Assembly (NCBI RefSeq): GCF_008312935.1
Contig: NZ_VSZO01000001.1
Location: 248,001 to 312,000, forward strand
DNA length: 64,000 bases
Direction: 5' to 3'
From: Roseiconus lacunae
GTDB lineage: Bacteria > Planctomycetota > Planctomycetia > Pirellulales > Pirellulaceae
The notes below the pieces were generated by a model that saw only the letters and a program-made list of their open reading frames with translations, searched no databases and had not been told where the DNA came from. The position numbers were made by a program, and so were the translations under genes. Shown piece after piece: positions 1 through 8,776 of this stretch; positions within the stretch are counted from its first letter, which is position 1, and each line of letters opens with the position of its first letter.

Positions 1-763
1 CGCTACACATACGATAGGCCCATTCCGCACCAACCTTCTGCCATACCTTTGGGGCACGTCGAGCGGTCCCGGCGACAAAATCAAACGATGCGCCGAGCTG
101 AATACTGACTGGCACTCCCAATCGTTTGTAGTGCTGGTGGATCCAGCGTTCGCCTTTGGGTTGACCGAAAGCCACCAGTAAAATCTGTGCCTTTGACTCG
201 CGAATACGTCGGTCCTGTGCCGTTTGTTCCTCAGGAGAGAGTTGGCGGAATGGAGGCGACTCGATTCCGGAGATCACCATCCCAGGGTAGTCACGTTTGA
301 GACGCTTCGCGCACGACTCTGCCACGCCTTGCTCGCCACCAAGAAAGTAGATTCCCCAACGATGATGACTGGCTACCTGGGCGAGCTTATAAATCATTTC
401 GCTACCGGCGACACGTTCCGGTAGCGGTTGGTCACCAAGCTGGCTGCGCCACACAATCGGTTGCCCGTCTGCGAGAATTAGGTCAGCTTCCTCGGTAATC
501 GTCGGGACGTCAGATTCTTGCGCATGCAGCATGACGTAGTTCAAGTTTGCGGTGATCACATAGCTGGGGACTCCGCGTCGAATCAGGGCCTCGACTCGCT
601 CGACCGCTTCATCGAGGGTTACTCGATCGAAAGGAACCTCCCAGACCGTTGAGCGTGGCAACGCGGGAAGTGGTTGAGCGGTCACGGGCGGCAGTTGCTT
701 TGGAACAACAACGGGAGTGACCGGGGCGGCGCTCGGAAACGAGCCTGTCGGCTGAACAGACAT
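1..763 (-). CDS. WecG/TagA/CpsF family glycosyltransferase (partial, runs off left edge)
   Basis: Glycosyltransferase of the WecG/TagA/CpsF family, which adds an N-acetylmannosamine-type sugar to a lipid-linked precursor at the cytoplasmic membrane during surface-glycan or exopolysaccharide assembly. It reads leftward from ATG at 763; 254 codons are visible with no stop before the window edge, so only the C-terminus is missing. Family blocks seen in order: YVITANLNYVMLH, LADGQPIVW (the DG of the active site), LGGEQGVAE, FGQPKGERW, and GASFDFVAGTARRAP close to the edge. The first ~35 residues are Pro/Val-rich and lie outside the domain. The actual sugar and acceptor cannot be told. Family assignment is firm; pathway is inference. 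Confidence 0.92.
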   Translation of the reverse strand, partial: MSVQPTGSFPSAAPVTPVVVPKQLPPVTAQPLPALPRSTVWEVPFDRVTLDEAVERVEALIRRGVPSYVITANLNYVMLHAQESDVPTITEEADLILADGQPIVWRSQLGDQPLPERVAGSEMIYKLAQVASHHRWGIYFLGGEQGVAESCAKRLKRDYPGMVISGIESPPFRQLSPEEQTAQDRRIRESKAQILLVAFGQPKGERWIHQHYKRLGVPVSIQLGASFDFVAGTARRAPKVWQKVGAEWAYRMCS

Positions 764-938
764 AGCAAGCTGTGTGCAATGATCAAGGGAAAGGAAGACG
801 ATCCGCCTTGCCGAAGCGCAAGGAACGCAAAACTCTAGGTCCCCTGTTCGTGTCTTCGGCGAACCCGCTAAAGTTGATGTCTGTGCCGTCTCCGTATTGG
901 CCGCGTTCTAACGACTTTTTCGACTGTATCGACTTCGC

Positions 939-2072
939 ATGCCTGCTTCCCAATCCCAGACCCCGATCACCATTGTTATCACGCTGGAGGCCCTTTCGAC
1001 GGCACCTTTGGGGTGCTACGGGGGCTCCATAGGCGAGACGCCTACGATCGACGATCTGGCCGCAAGAGGGGTCGTGTTCGATCGTTGGACAAGTCCGGTC
1101 GATAAGCCTGCCGGCCTAATCCGACGATGGTTAGGCGAATGTAAAGAGTTGCTCGAAACAGAAGCGGCCGAATCGATTTGGGTGACCGACGATCCGTTAC
1201 TAAATGAAACAGACTACGATCCGATCTTCGGTGAATGCTGGATGTTGCAATCCAGAGTCGGCGGTCCGATCGTCGCCGGACTCGATCGCACCCGTCTGGC
1301 ACATAGTTTTTTTGAACTGATGGATCGTATCGGTCCCGACACCACGCTTGCGTGGCTACATTCGGCCGCGTTGCGAGAGTGCTGGGATTGGGTCGAAGTT
1401 CCCTTGCCGGATCCCGACGAAAACGACGACACACCTCATGAGGAGTTTGTCGGCGACGAACCCGAAACGCCAGTCGAACCGCTGCAGCTACCCGACAATG
1501 CCGACGTTCCACACCTTCATTTGGACGGCGAACAACATCCAGACTTACTGTTTTCATGGATGCAGCGTTATTCCAACCAGGTATTTGTGCTCGACACGAT
1601 GATGGACGCGTTGATGCAGTTCCTGGGGGAGCGTCCCTTCACGTTGATCATTGCCGGTACAAGCGGATTTTCATTCGGTGACAATCAGTGGATCGGTCAT
1701 CGTGCCGGTCCACTTCGTAGCGGCGATCTTCGACTTCCGCTGATCGTTTCGTCGGACGCGCCACTGCGAGTGCCCTCGTTGACGTCCGCAGATCAGTTTC
1801 CCAACGTGTTGCGTGCGGCGATCGAACGACAGGCCTGCATGACACCAGCGACTTGGGTTCACCGCGACGAAGAATTTAAACCGCTGATCGAAACCGAATC
1901 TGATCGTGCCAGGCGTGTGGTGACGACATCCTCTTGGTTTCTAGTCAACGAAACCGAAGACGTCACCGATGCAAAACTCTTCTTAAAGCCTGACGATGTA
2001 AATGACATTAACGATGTCGCGCGGCTCAAACCCGACGTGGTAGATCGTTTAACCACCGGATCAACGATCTGA
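939..2072 (+). CDS. Sulfatase-fold (alkaline phosphatase superfamily) protein, probably catalytically degenerate
   Basis: A 377-residue protein with the outline of a sulfatase. The N-terminus (ITLEALSTAPLGCYGG, then TPTIDDLAARGVVFDRW) matches the first strand and following helix of sulfatases, and the C-terminal half has the DTMMDAL...LIIAGTSGF...RLPLIV pattern of the late conserved region. Key residues are missing: the first metal-binding Asp-Asp is Leu-Glu, there is no C/S-x-P/A-x-R formylglycine site, and the TSDHG-like block reads GTSGF. There is no signal peptide, so it is probably cytoplasmic. It is shorter than most sulfatases. I infer a binding or structural role rather than ester hydrolysis. 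It stands alone, divergent from the left-hand glycosyltransferase. Confidence 0.75.
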   Translation: MPASQSQTPITIVITLEALSTAPLGCYGGSIGETPTIDDLAARGVVFDRWTSPVDKPAGLIRRWLGECKELLETEAAESIWVTDDPLLNETDYDPIFGECWMLQSRVGGPIVAGLDRTRLAHSFFELMDRIGPDTTLAWLHSAALRECWDWVEVPLPDPDENDDTPHEEFVGDEPETPVEPLQLPDNADVPHLHLDGEQHPDLLFSWMQRYSNQVFVLDTMMDALMQFLGERPFTLIIAGTSGFSFGDNQWIGHRAGPLRSGDLRLPLIVSSDAPLRVPSLTSADQFPNVLRAAIERQACMTPATWVHRDEEFKPLIETESDRARRVVTTSSWFLVNETEDVTDAKLFLKPDDVNDINDVARLKPDVVDRLTTGSTI

Positions 2073-2126
2073 AAACTCGGACGACGCCTATCGGCGTCAG
2101 GTGCCTTACCGTACTGTTCGTAGCAG

Positions 2127-2657
2127 CTAAACGTTCTCGTGAACGTACACGTCGTGGTCGTGCCAGACATCGCCGACTTTTTCGGCGTGACGACACGTGC
2201 CCCGATGCATAAAACCTAAACGTTGGGCAACCGAACGGCTACGTTCGTTCTCCGTCGAGCAACGGATTTCGATTCTGCCAAGGGAATAACATTCGCGACC
2301 AGCGTTCACCAGATCTTGTACCACTCGTGTCATGATCCCATTGCCGGTGTGCCCTTGGTCGAGCCAGTATCCCAAGCAGCCAACCCGATTGGCTTGGTCA
2401 ATCGAATGGTATCCCGCAACACCGACCAACAACCCGTCAAAGTAAATCATCGTGGTCAAAGCTTGACCTTTTCCAAACCGATCAAGTTGGATCGAAAGGA
2501 AGGTTCGCGAATCGTCTGGGCCGCGAGTGGCATCAATCCAGCCGAGCCAAGGCCGAAGAAAATCGCGATTCCTGTCCGTTAGTTCAAACAGTTGATCGGC
2601 ATGAAAAGGCATCGCCAGTTGTAGGCGAATCTGTTCATCCACGTCTCGATGAAACAT
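2127..2657 (-). CDS. GNAT family N-acetyltransferase, RimJ/RimL-like
   Basis: Predicted cytoplasmic acetyl-CoA-dependent N-acetyltransferase of the RimJ/RimL/YdaF branch, which acetylates protein N-termini or small amines. Seen: the opening MFHRDVDEQIRLQL followed by FELTDRNRDFLRPWLGWID, characteristic of this branch; GVAGYHSID...GYWLDQGHTGNGI, the acetyl-CoA pyrophosphate loop (Q-x-x-x-G-x-G); and EIRCSTENERSRSVAQRLGF, the last motif. I chose ATG at 2657 because relatives begin at this Met-Phe. A TTG at 2702 would instead overlap the rdgB stop by 4 nt and give 191 residues. It lies directly downstream of rdgB on the same strand and is likely cotranscribed. Substrate unknown. Confidence 0.85.
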   Translation of the reverse strand: MFHRDVDEQIRLQLAMPFHADQLFELTDRNRDFLRPWLGWIDATRGPDDSRTFLSIQLDRFGKGQALTTMIYFDGLLVGVAGYHSIDQANRVGCLGYWLDQGHTGNGIMTRVVQDLVNAGRECYSLGRIEIRCSTENERSRSVAQRLGFMHRGTCRHAEKVGDVWHDHDVYVHENV

Positions 2658-2698
2658 GACGCGTTCCGAAGAAAGGACGTCGACAGTGGACCAATCGA

Positions 2699-3307
2699 TC
2701 AATCAAGTTTGGCCACGAGTCGACGGAGTTGAGGCAGAAACAATCGCAGCGCGCGACTGCGGTGACTGAGGGCACGCTTGACCGTTAAGTCTAACTCGGC
2801 GAACGTCTTGTGGTACTCCATGATTTCAAACAGCGGGTCGTATCCAAATCCGCCCACCCCCGATGCGCTGGTCCGTATACGACCGGCGCAGGTCCCACCG
2901 GCGGTGATCTGTACGATACCATCGGGATCGGAAAGACAGATTTCGCAGTGGTACCGGGCGGTACGTTTTTCGCCCGGAACGCCATCGAGTTCAGAGAGAA
3001 GTTTACGGTTGTTCGCTTCGTCGTCTCCATGCGTTCCCGCATACCGCGCCGAGTAGACTCCCGGTTCGCCATTGAGTGCGTCGACGGATAAACCGCTGTC
3101 TTCGGCCAGAACCCATCGCCCCAGATGCTTCGCTTGCTCGGTTGCTTTGAGCGCGGCATTTTCTTTGAATGTCGTCCCGGTTTCATCGACGTCAATCGAA
3201 CCGGGGATTTCTGCGAGCGACTGTAGCGAGTAGTGCTCTTCGGGAAGCATCAACCTGAGTTCGATCAGCTTCTTTTGATTGTTGGTCCCCAGCACCAAGT
3301 CGAACAT
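2699..3307 (-). CDS. rdgB: RdgB/HAM1 family non-canonical purine NTP pyrophosphatase
   Basis: House-cleaning nucleotide phosphatase that hydrolyses dITP, XTP and ITP to monophosphates plus pyrophosphate, keeping deaminated purines out of DNA and RNA. The 202-residue length is normal for the family. Visible motifs: LVLGTNNQKK at the N-terminus (the (S/T)xNxxK nucleotide signature), VLAEDSGLSVDALNG with the metal-binding acidic pair, GVYSARYAG, GFGYDPLF, and SHRSRAL near the end. The ATG at 3307 is the only sensible start. Its stop abuts the GNAT gene. Nothing unusual. Confidence 0.95.
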   Translation of the reverse strand: MFDLVLGTNNQKKLIELRLMLPEEHYSLQSLAEIPGSIDVDETGTTFKENAALKATEQAKHLGRWVLAEDSGLSVDALNGEPGVYSARYAGTHGDDEANNRKLLSELDGVPGEKRTARYHCEICLSDPDGIVQITAGGTCAGRIRTSASGVGGFGYDPLFEIMEYHKTFAELDLTVKRALSHRSRALRLFLPQLRRLVAKLD

Positions 3308-3423
3308 CGGGTGAACCTTCGAGTAAAAATTCGGAATCAGATTGGCCCAGAGCTATGCACTGGACCTCTGGTGCAATCGAAAGCTCCGGCTTCGGTTGCG
3401 TTGCAACACCCATCCTGGGTGCA

Positions 3424-4317
3424 CTAAGACGCGTCGACGTTTTTGGCCAATGCGTAAATCTCGGTCGCATTGAGAACCTTGTCGTTTGATTCAAACAACG
3501 ATCGAATGGCGGCTTTGTGGGTCTTCATTTTCAAGCCGCCTACGCCGATCGCACCATAACCAACGGCATCATCGGATCCGCCTTCGATTGCTTTCGCTTT
3601 ATCGAATGCCTCGATACCCTCAATTCCCGCCGGGGGAACGGCGTTTAAGTCGATCGCGACAGATAGCTTAGACGCGTTTGACAAGTTTGCTTTAGAGGCC
3701 AATTGAACGCCGGCGGCACCGCAAGCGATCACAACTTGTGCATCGGAAAGAATGCGTTCGATGGCTTCGTCGGAGTCGGCTGCCGCAGGAGTCAATTCGC
3801 CCGCCTGGTCGATTCCGTCGAGTTGCTGCGAGATTCGTTCACAAACCAATCGAGCGCGGTCGACCGATCGGCTTGTCAGTGTGACGGCTGCACCGTCGCC
3901 GGCAAGCAACCGTGCGACGCGTTGACCGACCGGCCCCGTACCGCCAAGCACCACTGCGTTTGCCGATGCGAGGTTGAGGTGCCGTCCGGCACAAACGACT
4001 GCTGCCGCCGCAGTCGTATTGCATCCGTTGGCGTCCATCATGACCGACACCCGTACCGGTCCGAAGAATGTGTCGGTGACGCCACGAAGCAATTCCTCAG
4101 CTATCGAGACATCCGATCCGCCAATAAAGATAGCGGTCTCTTTCAGGTCGTCGCCGCCGCGCGTGAACATCGTACCGTGAACGAGAGACTCGACATTGGC
4201 TGGCTGAACGTTAGCAACAGGTACCAAGTGATCGATGTCCGAATCAATCGCGACGACAGAATCAAAGGAGCTGATGTGGGGATCGCTATCGAGTTGAAAC
4301 AGAATGCGTTTGGTCAT
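3424..4317 (-). CDS. Methylene-tetrahydromethanopterin dehydrogenase (MtdB/MtdC type)
   Basis: NAD(P)-dependent oxidation of methylene-H4MPT to methenyl-H4MPT, a step in the archaeal-type C1 pathway used in some bacteria to oxidise or detoxify formaldehyde. The 297-residue protein shows an N-terminal substrate domain (RILFQLDSDPHISSFDSV; VSVMMDANGCNTTAAAAV) and a Rossmann NAD(P) domain with AVVLGGTGPVGQRVARLLAG followed by TSRSVDRA. Planctomycetes are known to carry their own class of this enzyme, named MtdC, so I do not assign MtdB versus MtdC. The gene for formaldehyde-activating enzyme, which feeds the same pathway, lies just upstream on the same strand, separated by a palindromic repeat. 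Confidence 0.9.
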   Translation of the reverse strand: MTKRILFQLDSDPHISSFDSVVAIDSDIDHLVPVANVQPANVESLVHGTMFTRGGDDLKETAIFIGGSDVSIAEELLRGVTDTFFGPVRVSVMMDANGCNTTAAAAVVCAGRHLNLASANAVVLGGTGPVGQRVARLLAGDGAAVTLTSRSVDRARLVCERISQQLDGIDQAGELTPAAADSDEAIERILSDAQVVIACGAAGVQLASKANLSNASKLSVAIDLNAVPPAGIEGIEAFDKAKAIEGGSDDAVGYGAIGVGGLKMKTHKAAIRSLFESNDKVLNATEIYALAKNVDAS

Positions 4318-4376
4318 GCGTAGTATCGAATCGTCGGTTTGAACATCAATCGCACCAGTTTTTTCTCCGCTCCATC

Positions 4377-4502
4377 ATCAGCCGCAGAGCGTTAGCTCGC
4401 GGTTAATTGCTCCTTCGTCAGCCGCAGAGCGATAGCTCGCGGTTAATCGCCACGGTGAGCAACGTCGTTTGAGCCGCGCGCGATCGCGTCGCGGCTGATC
4501 AT
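4377..4502. repeat. Palindromic intergenic repeat, copy 1, with a 40-bp internal tandem duplication
   Basis: The element opens with ATCAGCCGCAGAGCG and closes with CGCGGCTGATCAT, so its ends are inverted. The left arm is duplicated: TCAGCCGCAGAGCG-T/A-TAGCTCGCGGTTAAT occurs at 4378 and again at 4418. It fills the gap between fae and the methylene-H4MPT dehydrogenase gene, where in RNA it would form a strong stem. Related elements occur at 11051, 38274, 55741 and 59551. Confidence 0.8.
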
Positions 4503-4523
4503 ATCAACATCGAACGATGCGAC

Positions 4524-5024
4524 TTAGAAATTGCCCTTGAAGGGGTGTGCCGCCGAATCTTTCTTGGCAACCATTTCTTCCGCGGTGGGCTTGCCGCCGA
4601 TCGCGTTAGCAACGCTTTGCTTGACCGCTTCGTAGTTGTAGTTGTAGATCTTTTCGTCGTCGTCGGCTTCGGGGTGAATGAAGACGCCACAAACGCAGAC
4701 CAAATCTTCGGCTTGATCGGCTGGAATGACACCTTCGGCGACCGAATCGGCGATCGCTTTAGCAACGGCCGCTTGGGCAGGGCCAAACATTTGCACGACT
4801 TGTTTCATGCCTTTGAGCGTCACCTTAGTAATCATGACGGTCGAGGGCTTCACAGCAACGTTGGGCTCCAAAACGGCCAGCAAGTTGGTGTGACCTTCGC
4901 TTTGCGTCGACAGCGCGTTGGCGAACGCGACACCGACCGGGCCGTCTTTGCTACCGAGCATCAAGTCGATGTGTGCGACTTCGTTGCCATCGCCCACCAG
5001 GGCTTCACCAATGTAAAACTTCAT
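4524..5024 (-). CDS. fae: Formaldehyde-activating enzyme
   Basis: Catalyses condensation of formaldehyde with tetrahydromethanopterin to methylene-H4MPT in the cytoplasm, the entry reaction of the H4MPT C1 pathway. The 166-residue protein is Fae along its whole length: FYIGEALVGDGNEVAHIDL with His18 corresponding to the catalytic His of the family, then GPVGVAFANALS, HTNLLAVLEPN, KPSTVMITKVTLKGMKQ and a C-terminal HPFKGNF. The ATG at 5024 matches the family start. It points leftward toward the methylene-H4MPT dehydrogenase gene, which uses its product. Confidence 0.97.
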   Translation of the reverse strand: MKFYIGEALVGDGNEVAHIDLMLGSKDGPVGVAFANALSTQSEGHTNLLAVLEPNVAVKPSTVMITKVTLKGMKQVVQMFGPAQAAVAKAIADSVAEGVIPADQAEDLVCVCGVFIHPEADDDEKIYNYNYEAVKQSVANAIGGKPTAEEMVAKKDSAAHPFKGNF

Positions 5025-5181
5025 TTCAGTGACCTAACTTCAATAGAAACGTCAATCGGAAGACCGGTGGGGATGCACGAATCCGTTACCCCACAAGCGT
5101 CCTAGAGAGGATCTTGAACCGTCCGGTTGCGACGCTCGGGGTGGGTCTGGACGGGAGAAAAGCTAACAAACCGACACGCCC

Positions 5182-6426
5182 ATGCAAACACCCCAGGTTG
5201 ATCGTCGCGCCCCGAAACCCACAGCTGATCGGTCCACCCTAGTTCTGATCGGTCCCTCGGTCCGCGCGGCGGCGGAATCTGCCCGTGCGGCGGGCTATTT
5301 GGTGCACGCGATTGATTTCTATGGGGACCGAGAGACGCTCGCCGCCAGCCATCGCTGGACCAATCTAGAAGATTTTCGCCGACAATTGCGTCTGTCCAAA
5401 AACGGGTCCGATTCTGGAGGCGATCGATCTTCTGGGGAGCCTGAATTGTGCGAAAACAGGCCTTTGTGTGAAAACAGGCCAAATGATGGATTGGTGAAGC
5501 TGCTTCCGGTTGCGACGAGTTTCTGCGTGGTGGGCGGTTTTGCAGACGGCTACGATTGGCTCGAGCCGCTAGAACCCCAGATTTCCAGTGCTTACGGTTC
5601 GGCGGCTCTCGCCGAAGTCTTCGCCGCCTCGACCGATCCAATCTTGCTCTCTGCGATAGCCGCCGAAGCCGGTGTGGAATTTCCAAATTTTCGCCAACAA
5701 GGGCGTGTTCCTCACCGATGGCTGCTTAAAAAACGGACGAGTAGCGGCGGCCTGGGTGTCAGCGTGGCAGCCGATGATGGCCGAATCGCCGAGGACTCCT
5801 TTGCCCAACAACGGGTTTGTGGCCCGGTATTTGGGGCCACGCTGGTCACCGAAGGAGGCCGAGTCTCGTTGCTGGGGGTTTGTCGTTTGTTGAAAAAGCG
5901 TTTGACGGGCCGGCCGTTTGTCTTCGCCGGGGCTATCGGGCCATTAAAGATTGCCAAAGACGTTTCCGATGCGGTGATCCGTTTAGCCGATTGCTGGTTG
6001 CGGCGATTCAGAATGACAGGCCCCCTGAATATCGACTTCATCATCGATCCGCGCACCGGGCGAATTTGGCTACTGGAAATCAATCCGCGATACAGTGCGA
6101 CGATGGAATTAATCGAGCGAGCCGAGAACGATGGCGACGGTCCAATGCTGTCTCTGTTGGGCGATCCCGCTTTGGTGCTAGGGCAGCAGCGATCGAGCGA
6201 ACGCCCCGTCTTTGTCAAACGAACACTTTTCGCCCGCCACGACCAAAGCATTTCGGCCGAGCAATTCGAAGCCGACGTCGGATCAACGAAACTAAAAGAT
6301 TTTTGCTGGAAAGACACGCCGGCCCAGTCGGCAATGATCCCGGCCGGGGCGCCGATCGCGACGATGATCTATCGTTTCGAAGCCGACCGTTGGAAGCGTG
6401 ATCATCGCGTCAGGACATTGCCTTGA
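5182..6426 (+). CDS. ATP-grasp domain protein linked to the C1/H4MPT genes
   Basis: A 414-residue ATP-grasp family protein, a class that ligates a carboxylate to an amine or thiol using ATP. Seen: an N-terminal Rossmann-like stretch (TLVLIGPSVRAAAESARAAGY; AIDFYGDRE), the central PHRWLLKKRTSSGGLGVSV nucleotide loop, and the C-terminal NIDFIIDPRTGRIWLLEINPR whose Glu and Asn bind Mg-ATP. Bacterial H4MPT clusters contain an ATP-grasp gene thought to act in cofactor biosynthesis, and this gene is divergent from fae. I infer a role in H4MPT-like cofactor assembly, but substrate is unproven. Its 3' end overlaps the convergent dus gene by 17 bp. Confidence 0.8.
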   Translation: MQTPQVDRRAPKPTADRSTLVLIGPSVRAAAESARAAGYLVHAIDFYGDRETLAASHRWTNLEDFRRQLRLSKNGSDSGGDRSSGEPELCENRPLCENRPNDGLVKLLPVATSFCVVGGFADGYDWLEPLEPQISSAYGSAALAEVFAASTDPILLSAIAAEAGVEFPNFRQQGRVPHRWLLKKRTSSGGLGVSVAADDGRIAEDSFAQQRVCGPVFGATLVTEGGRVSLLGVCRLLKKRLTGRPFVFAGAIGPLKIAKDVSDAVIRLADCWLRRFRMTGPLNIDFIIDPRTGRIWLLEINPRYSATMELIERAENDGDGPMLSLLGDPALVLGQQRSSERPVFVKRTLFARHDQSISAEQFEADVGSTKLKDFCWKDTPAQSAMIPAGAPIATMIYRFEADRWKRDHRVRTLP

Positions 6427-7453
6427 CTTCTTCGTTGGAAAACGACGGAAAGTACTCTTCGACCACCCGGTGGAATTCCTCAGCCGTGTTGACACGGGCG
6501 ACGTTGGTCCGGAAGTAGCGTGCACCGTGTTTGCCTTGGGCGTAGCAACAAGCGTATTTGCGCATCAGCACCGTCCCCTTTTCTTCTCCGAACCGATCGA
6601 CAACCAATTGGTAGTGTCGCAACATGCAATCACGCTGCTCGGCCAACGTCGGATCCGGCGGAACCGGATCGCCACGAAGAGCCGCCGCGGCTTGCGAAAA
6701 CAACCAAGGCCTGCCCAAGCAAGCGCGTGCGATCATAACGCCATCGACGTCATAAGTTTTAAACGCATGAACGACCTTCTCGGCCGAATCGAGATCACCG
6801 TTTCCGATCAGAGGAATGTTCTTCAGGTGCCCTTTGATCTCGCTGATGCGATCCCAATCGGCATGCCCCCGAAACATGTCCTTGGCGGTCCGGCCATGAA
6901 CGGTCAAGGCTGCGGCGCCAGCTTCCTCGACGACTTTGGCAACATCGTTGCAGTTAATCGATTCGGGGCTGCATCCGAGTCGGATTTTGGCGGTCACCGG
7001 AGTCGGCGAACAAGCTTCAACCAACTTTGAAATGATCTCGAACATCCGCTGTGGGGTTCGCAGCAGGTAACTTCCGCTATGAGCTTTCTCAGTCACCTGG
7101 CGAACTGGGCATCCGAAGTTAATGTCGACAACGCTCACACGGTATTCCTCGACCAAACGCCGGCCGACCTTTGCCATTGTTTGCGGATCATTGTCCCAAA
7201 TCTGAACCGCCAGCGGACGTGCTTCTTCGGCCACCCCCCAAAGTCGGTCGGGGTGCTCCTCCGCATGTTCGTCCATCCAAGCGAAGCCGCGGGCATTGAC
7301 CATCTCGGTCGCGATTAGCCCGGATCCGCCATAATCACGCACCATTTGGCGAAACGCCGCATTGGTGAAACCTGCCATCGGGGCCTGCAAGATGGGCGGG
7401 TCGATGACGAGGTCACCGATTTTGAAAGGCGGAGGCGGAAAGGGTCGAGACAT
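6410..7453 (-). CDS. dus: tRNA-dihydrouridine synthase
   Basis: FMN-dependent enzyme that reduces specific uridines in tRNA to dihydrouridine. The 347-residue length is usual. Seen: PILQAPMAGFTNAAFRQMVR at the N-terminus (FMN phosphate and substrate site), VDINFGCPVRQVTEKAHSG with the catalytic Cys in GCP, VTAKIRLGC, LTVHGRTAKDMFRG, IPLIGNGDLDS and GVMIARACLGRPWLF. The DusB/NifR3-like branch fits best, but the exact site specificity cannot be read. It is convergent with the ATP-grasp gene and overlaps it by 17 bp; no operon partner. Confidence 0.93.
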   Translation of the reverse strand: MSRPFPPPPFKIGDLVIDPPILQAPMAGFTNAAFRQMVRDYGGSGLIATEMVNARGFAWMDEHAEEHPDRLWGVAEEARPLAVQIWDNDPQTMAKVGRRLVEEYRVSVVDINFGCPVRQVTEKAHSGSYLLRTPQRMFEIISKLVEACSPTPVTAKIRLGCSPESINCNDVAKVVEEAGAAALTVHGRTAKDMFRGHADWDRISEIKGHLKNIPLIGNGDLDSAEKVVHAFKTYDVDGVMIARACLGRPWLFSQAAAALRGDPVPPDPTLAEQRDCMLRHYQLVVDRFGEEKGTVLMRKYACCYAQGKHGARYFRTNVARVNTAEEFHRVVEEYFPSFSNEEVKAMS

Positions 7454-7633
7454 AACGCGAATGTTTTTCGTTGTGAATGTTTCGGCACACTCTAAAACGA
7501 CACCCTCAATCTGGCAATGTTCGAAGCCAACGGGATGTCGGAAAATGGCAGGCGTTTACCGCGTCGGGGATAAATCACGAGGATGTTTTTCCCTACTCGC
7601 CGAGTCGCCGAGTCGTTCGACGGGAAACTTGTC

Positions 7634-7663
7634 TTGTCACGCCACCCGCATTTTTCCTATACC
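7634..7663 (+). promoter_or_regulatory. Candidate sigma-70-type promoter of the mscS gene
   Basis: TTGTCA at 7634-7639 and TATACC at 7658-7663 are separated by 18 bp, a plausible -35/-10 pair about 43 bp upstream of the mscS start. Prediction from sequence alone. Confidence 0.35.
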
Positions 7664-7706
7664 GCCAAGTCGAGGAATTCTATCTCGATGACCAGTAGGA
7701 ATGTTC

Positions 7707-8669
7707 ATGTTGTTGGCACAATCAGAAACCGTTGGAACACCAATCGACGAGTGGATGGAGAACCTGTGGTCGGGTTCTTCGCATTGGATTTCGTCCGGCA
7801 TGATCACCAACATCGTCTACGCGGCGATGGGACTGGTGGCGATCTTCTGTGGGTACTTTATCGCTCGATACTTGTCCCGGGTGATTAGCAATCCGATTTG
7901 CCGACGTGTTGATGAAACGCTGGGGCGATTTGTCGGCAACGCGATCTTCTACAGCGTGATGCTTGGCTTGCTTACGATGGTTGCAAGTACGCTGGGCGTC
8001 GAACTGGGCGGATTGACTGCCGTCCTGGCCGCCACCGGTTTTGCGATCGGTTTGGCCTTCCAAGGTACGCTCAGCAATTTTGCTTCCGGCGTGTTGATGA
8101 TCGTCTTCCGCCCCTTCAAAGTCGGTGACGTGGTTAACATCGCCGGCGTCATGGGCAAAGTGAACGAAATCGATTTGTTTACAACAACGCTCGATACTCC
8201 CGACAACCGACGTCTGATCATTCCGAACAGTTCGATCAGTGGCAGCACGATCGAAAACATCAGCTTTCACCCACACCGCCGAATCGAAGTGCTCGTTGGC
8301 GTTGACTACAAATCTGACATCGATGCGACGCGTCAGACGTTGCAAGAAGCACTCGATCGATTTGCCTCCGAAACGATTCATGGTGATGGCCGCGGGACCG
8401 CCGTGGTTTTGGCCAACCTAGGTGACAGCGCGGTGCAATGGAAAGTTCGCATGTGGGTTCCCAGCAGTGACTTTTGGCGACTGCAAGAATCGCTGACCTC
8501 GGAGATTAAACGCCGCTTGGACCGCTCGGGAATTGGGATTCCGTTCCCACAAATGGATGTGCACCTGCACCGTATCGATTCCTCTGACGAAGAGGTTCCG
8601 ACGCGTCCTCGGATTCGCCCGGCACGTCGGGCATCAACCTCCACTGATGGAATGACCTACGTCGGCTGA
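7707..8669 (+). CDS. mscS: Small-conductance mechanosensitive channel, MscS family
   Basis: Inner-membrane channel that opens under membrane tension to release solutes during hypo-osmotic shock. The ~320-residue length is close to E. coli MscS. Seen: hydrophobic segments around residues 30-50 and 75-105; the Gly/Ala-rich pore helix GFAIGLAFQGTLSNFASG; then the beta domain FRPFKVGDVVNIAGVMGKVNEI, LIIPNSSISGSTIEN, and a cytoplasmic cage domain. The tail is basic. An AGGA at 7697-7700 is well placed for ATG 7707 and too close to the in-frame ATG 7701, so 7707 is preferred. A candidate promoter lies upstream. Single-gene unit. Confidence 0.92.
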   Translation: MLLAQSETVGTPIDEWMENLWSGSSHWISSGMITNIVYAAMGLVAIFCGYFIARYLSRVISNPICRRVDETLGRFVGNAIFYSVMLGLLTMVASTLGVELGGLTAVLAATGFAIGLAFQGTLSNFASGVLMIVFRPFKVGDVVNIAGVMGKVNEIDLFTTTLDTPDNRRLIIPNSSISGSTIENISFHPHRRIEVLVGVDYKSDIDATRQTLQEALDRFASETIHGDGRGTAVVLANLGDSAVQWKVRMWVPSSDFWRLQESLTSEIKRRLDRSGIGIPFPQMDVHLHRIDSSDEEVPTRPRIRPARRASTSTDGMTYVG

Positions 8670-8776
8670 TCCTAAACTTGAACTGGAACAAAGCACGCAT
8701 GTTTCGCTTCAGACTAAGACTTTCCGTTCGGGCGATCGCCGGAACAAGGTCCCTGTGAATCGGAGCTACAACATTG

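Noticed and set aside
5102-5686. Minus-strand 194-codon frame opposite the ATP-grasp gene
   Set aside because: Arg-rich shadow translation with no domain.
7722-8381. Long minus-strand frame opposite mscS
   Set aside because: Antisense shadow of a high-GC gene; no family features.
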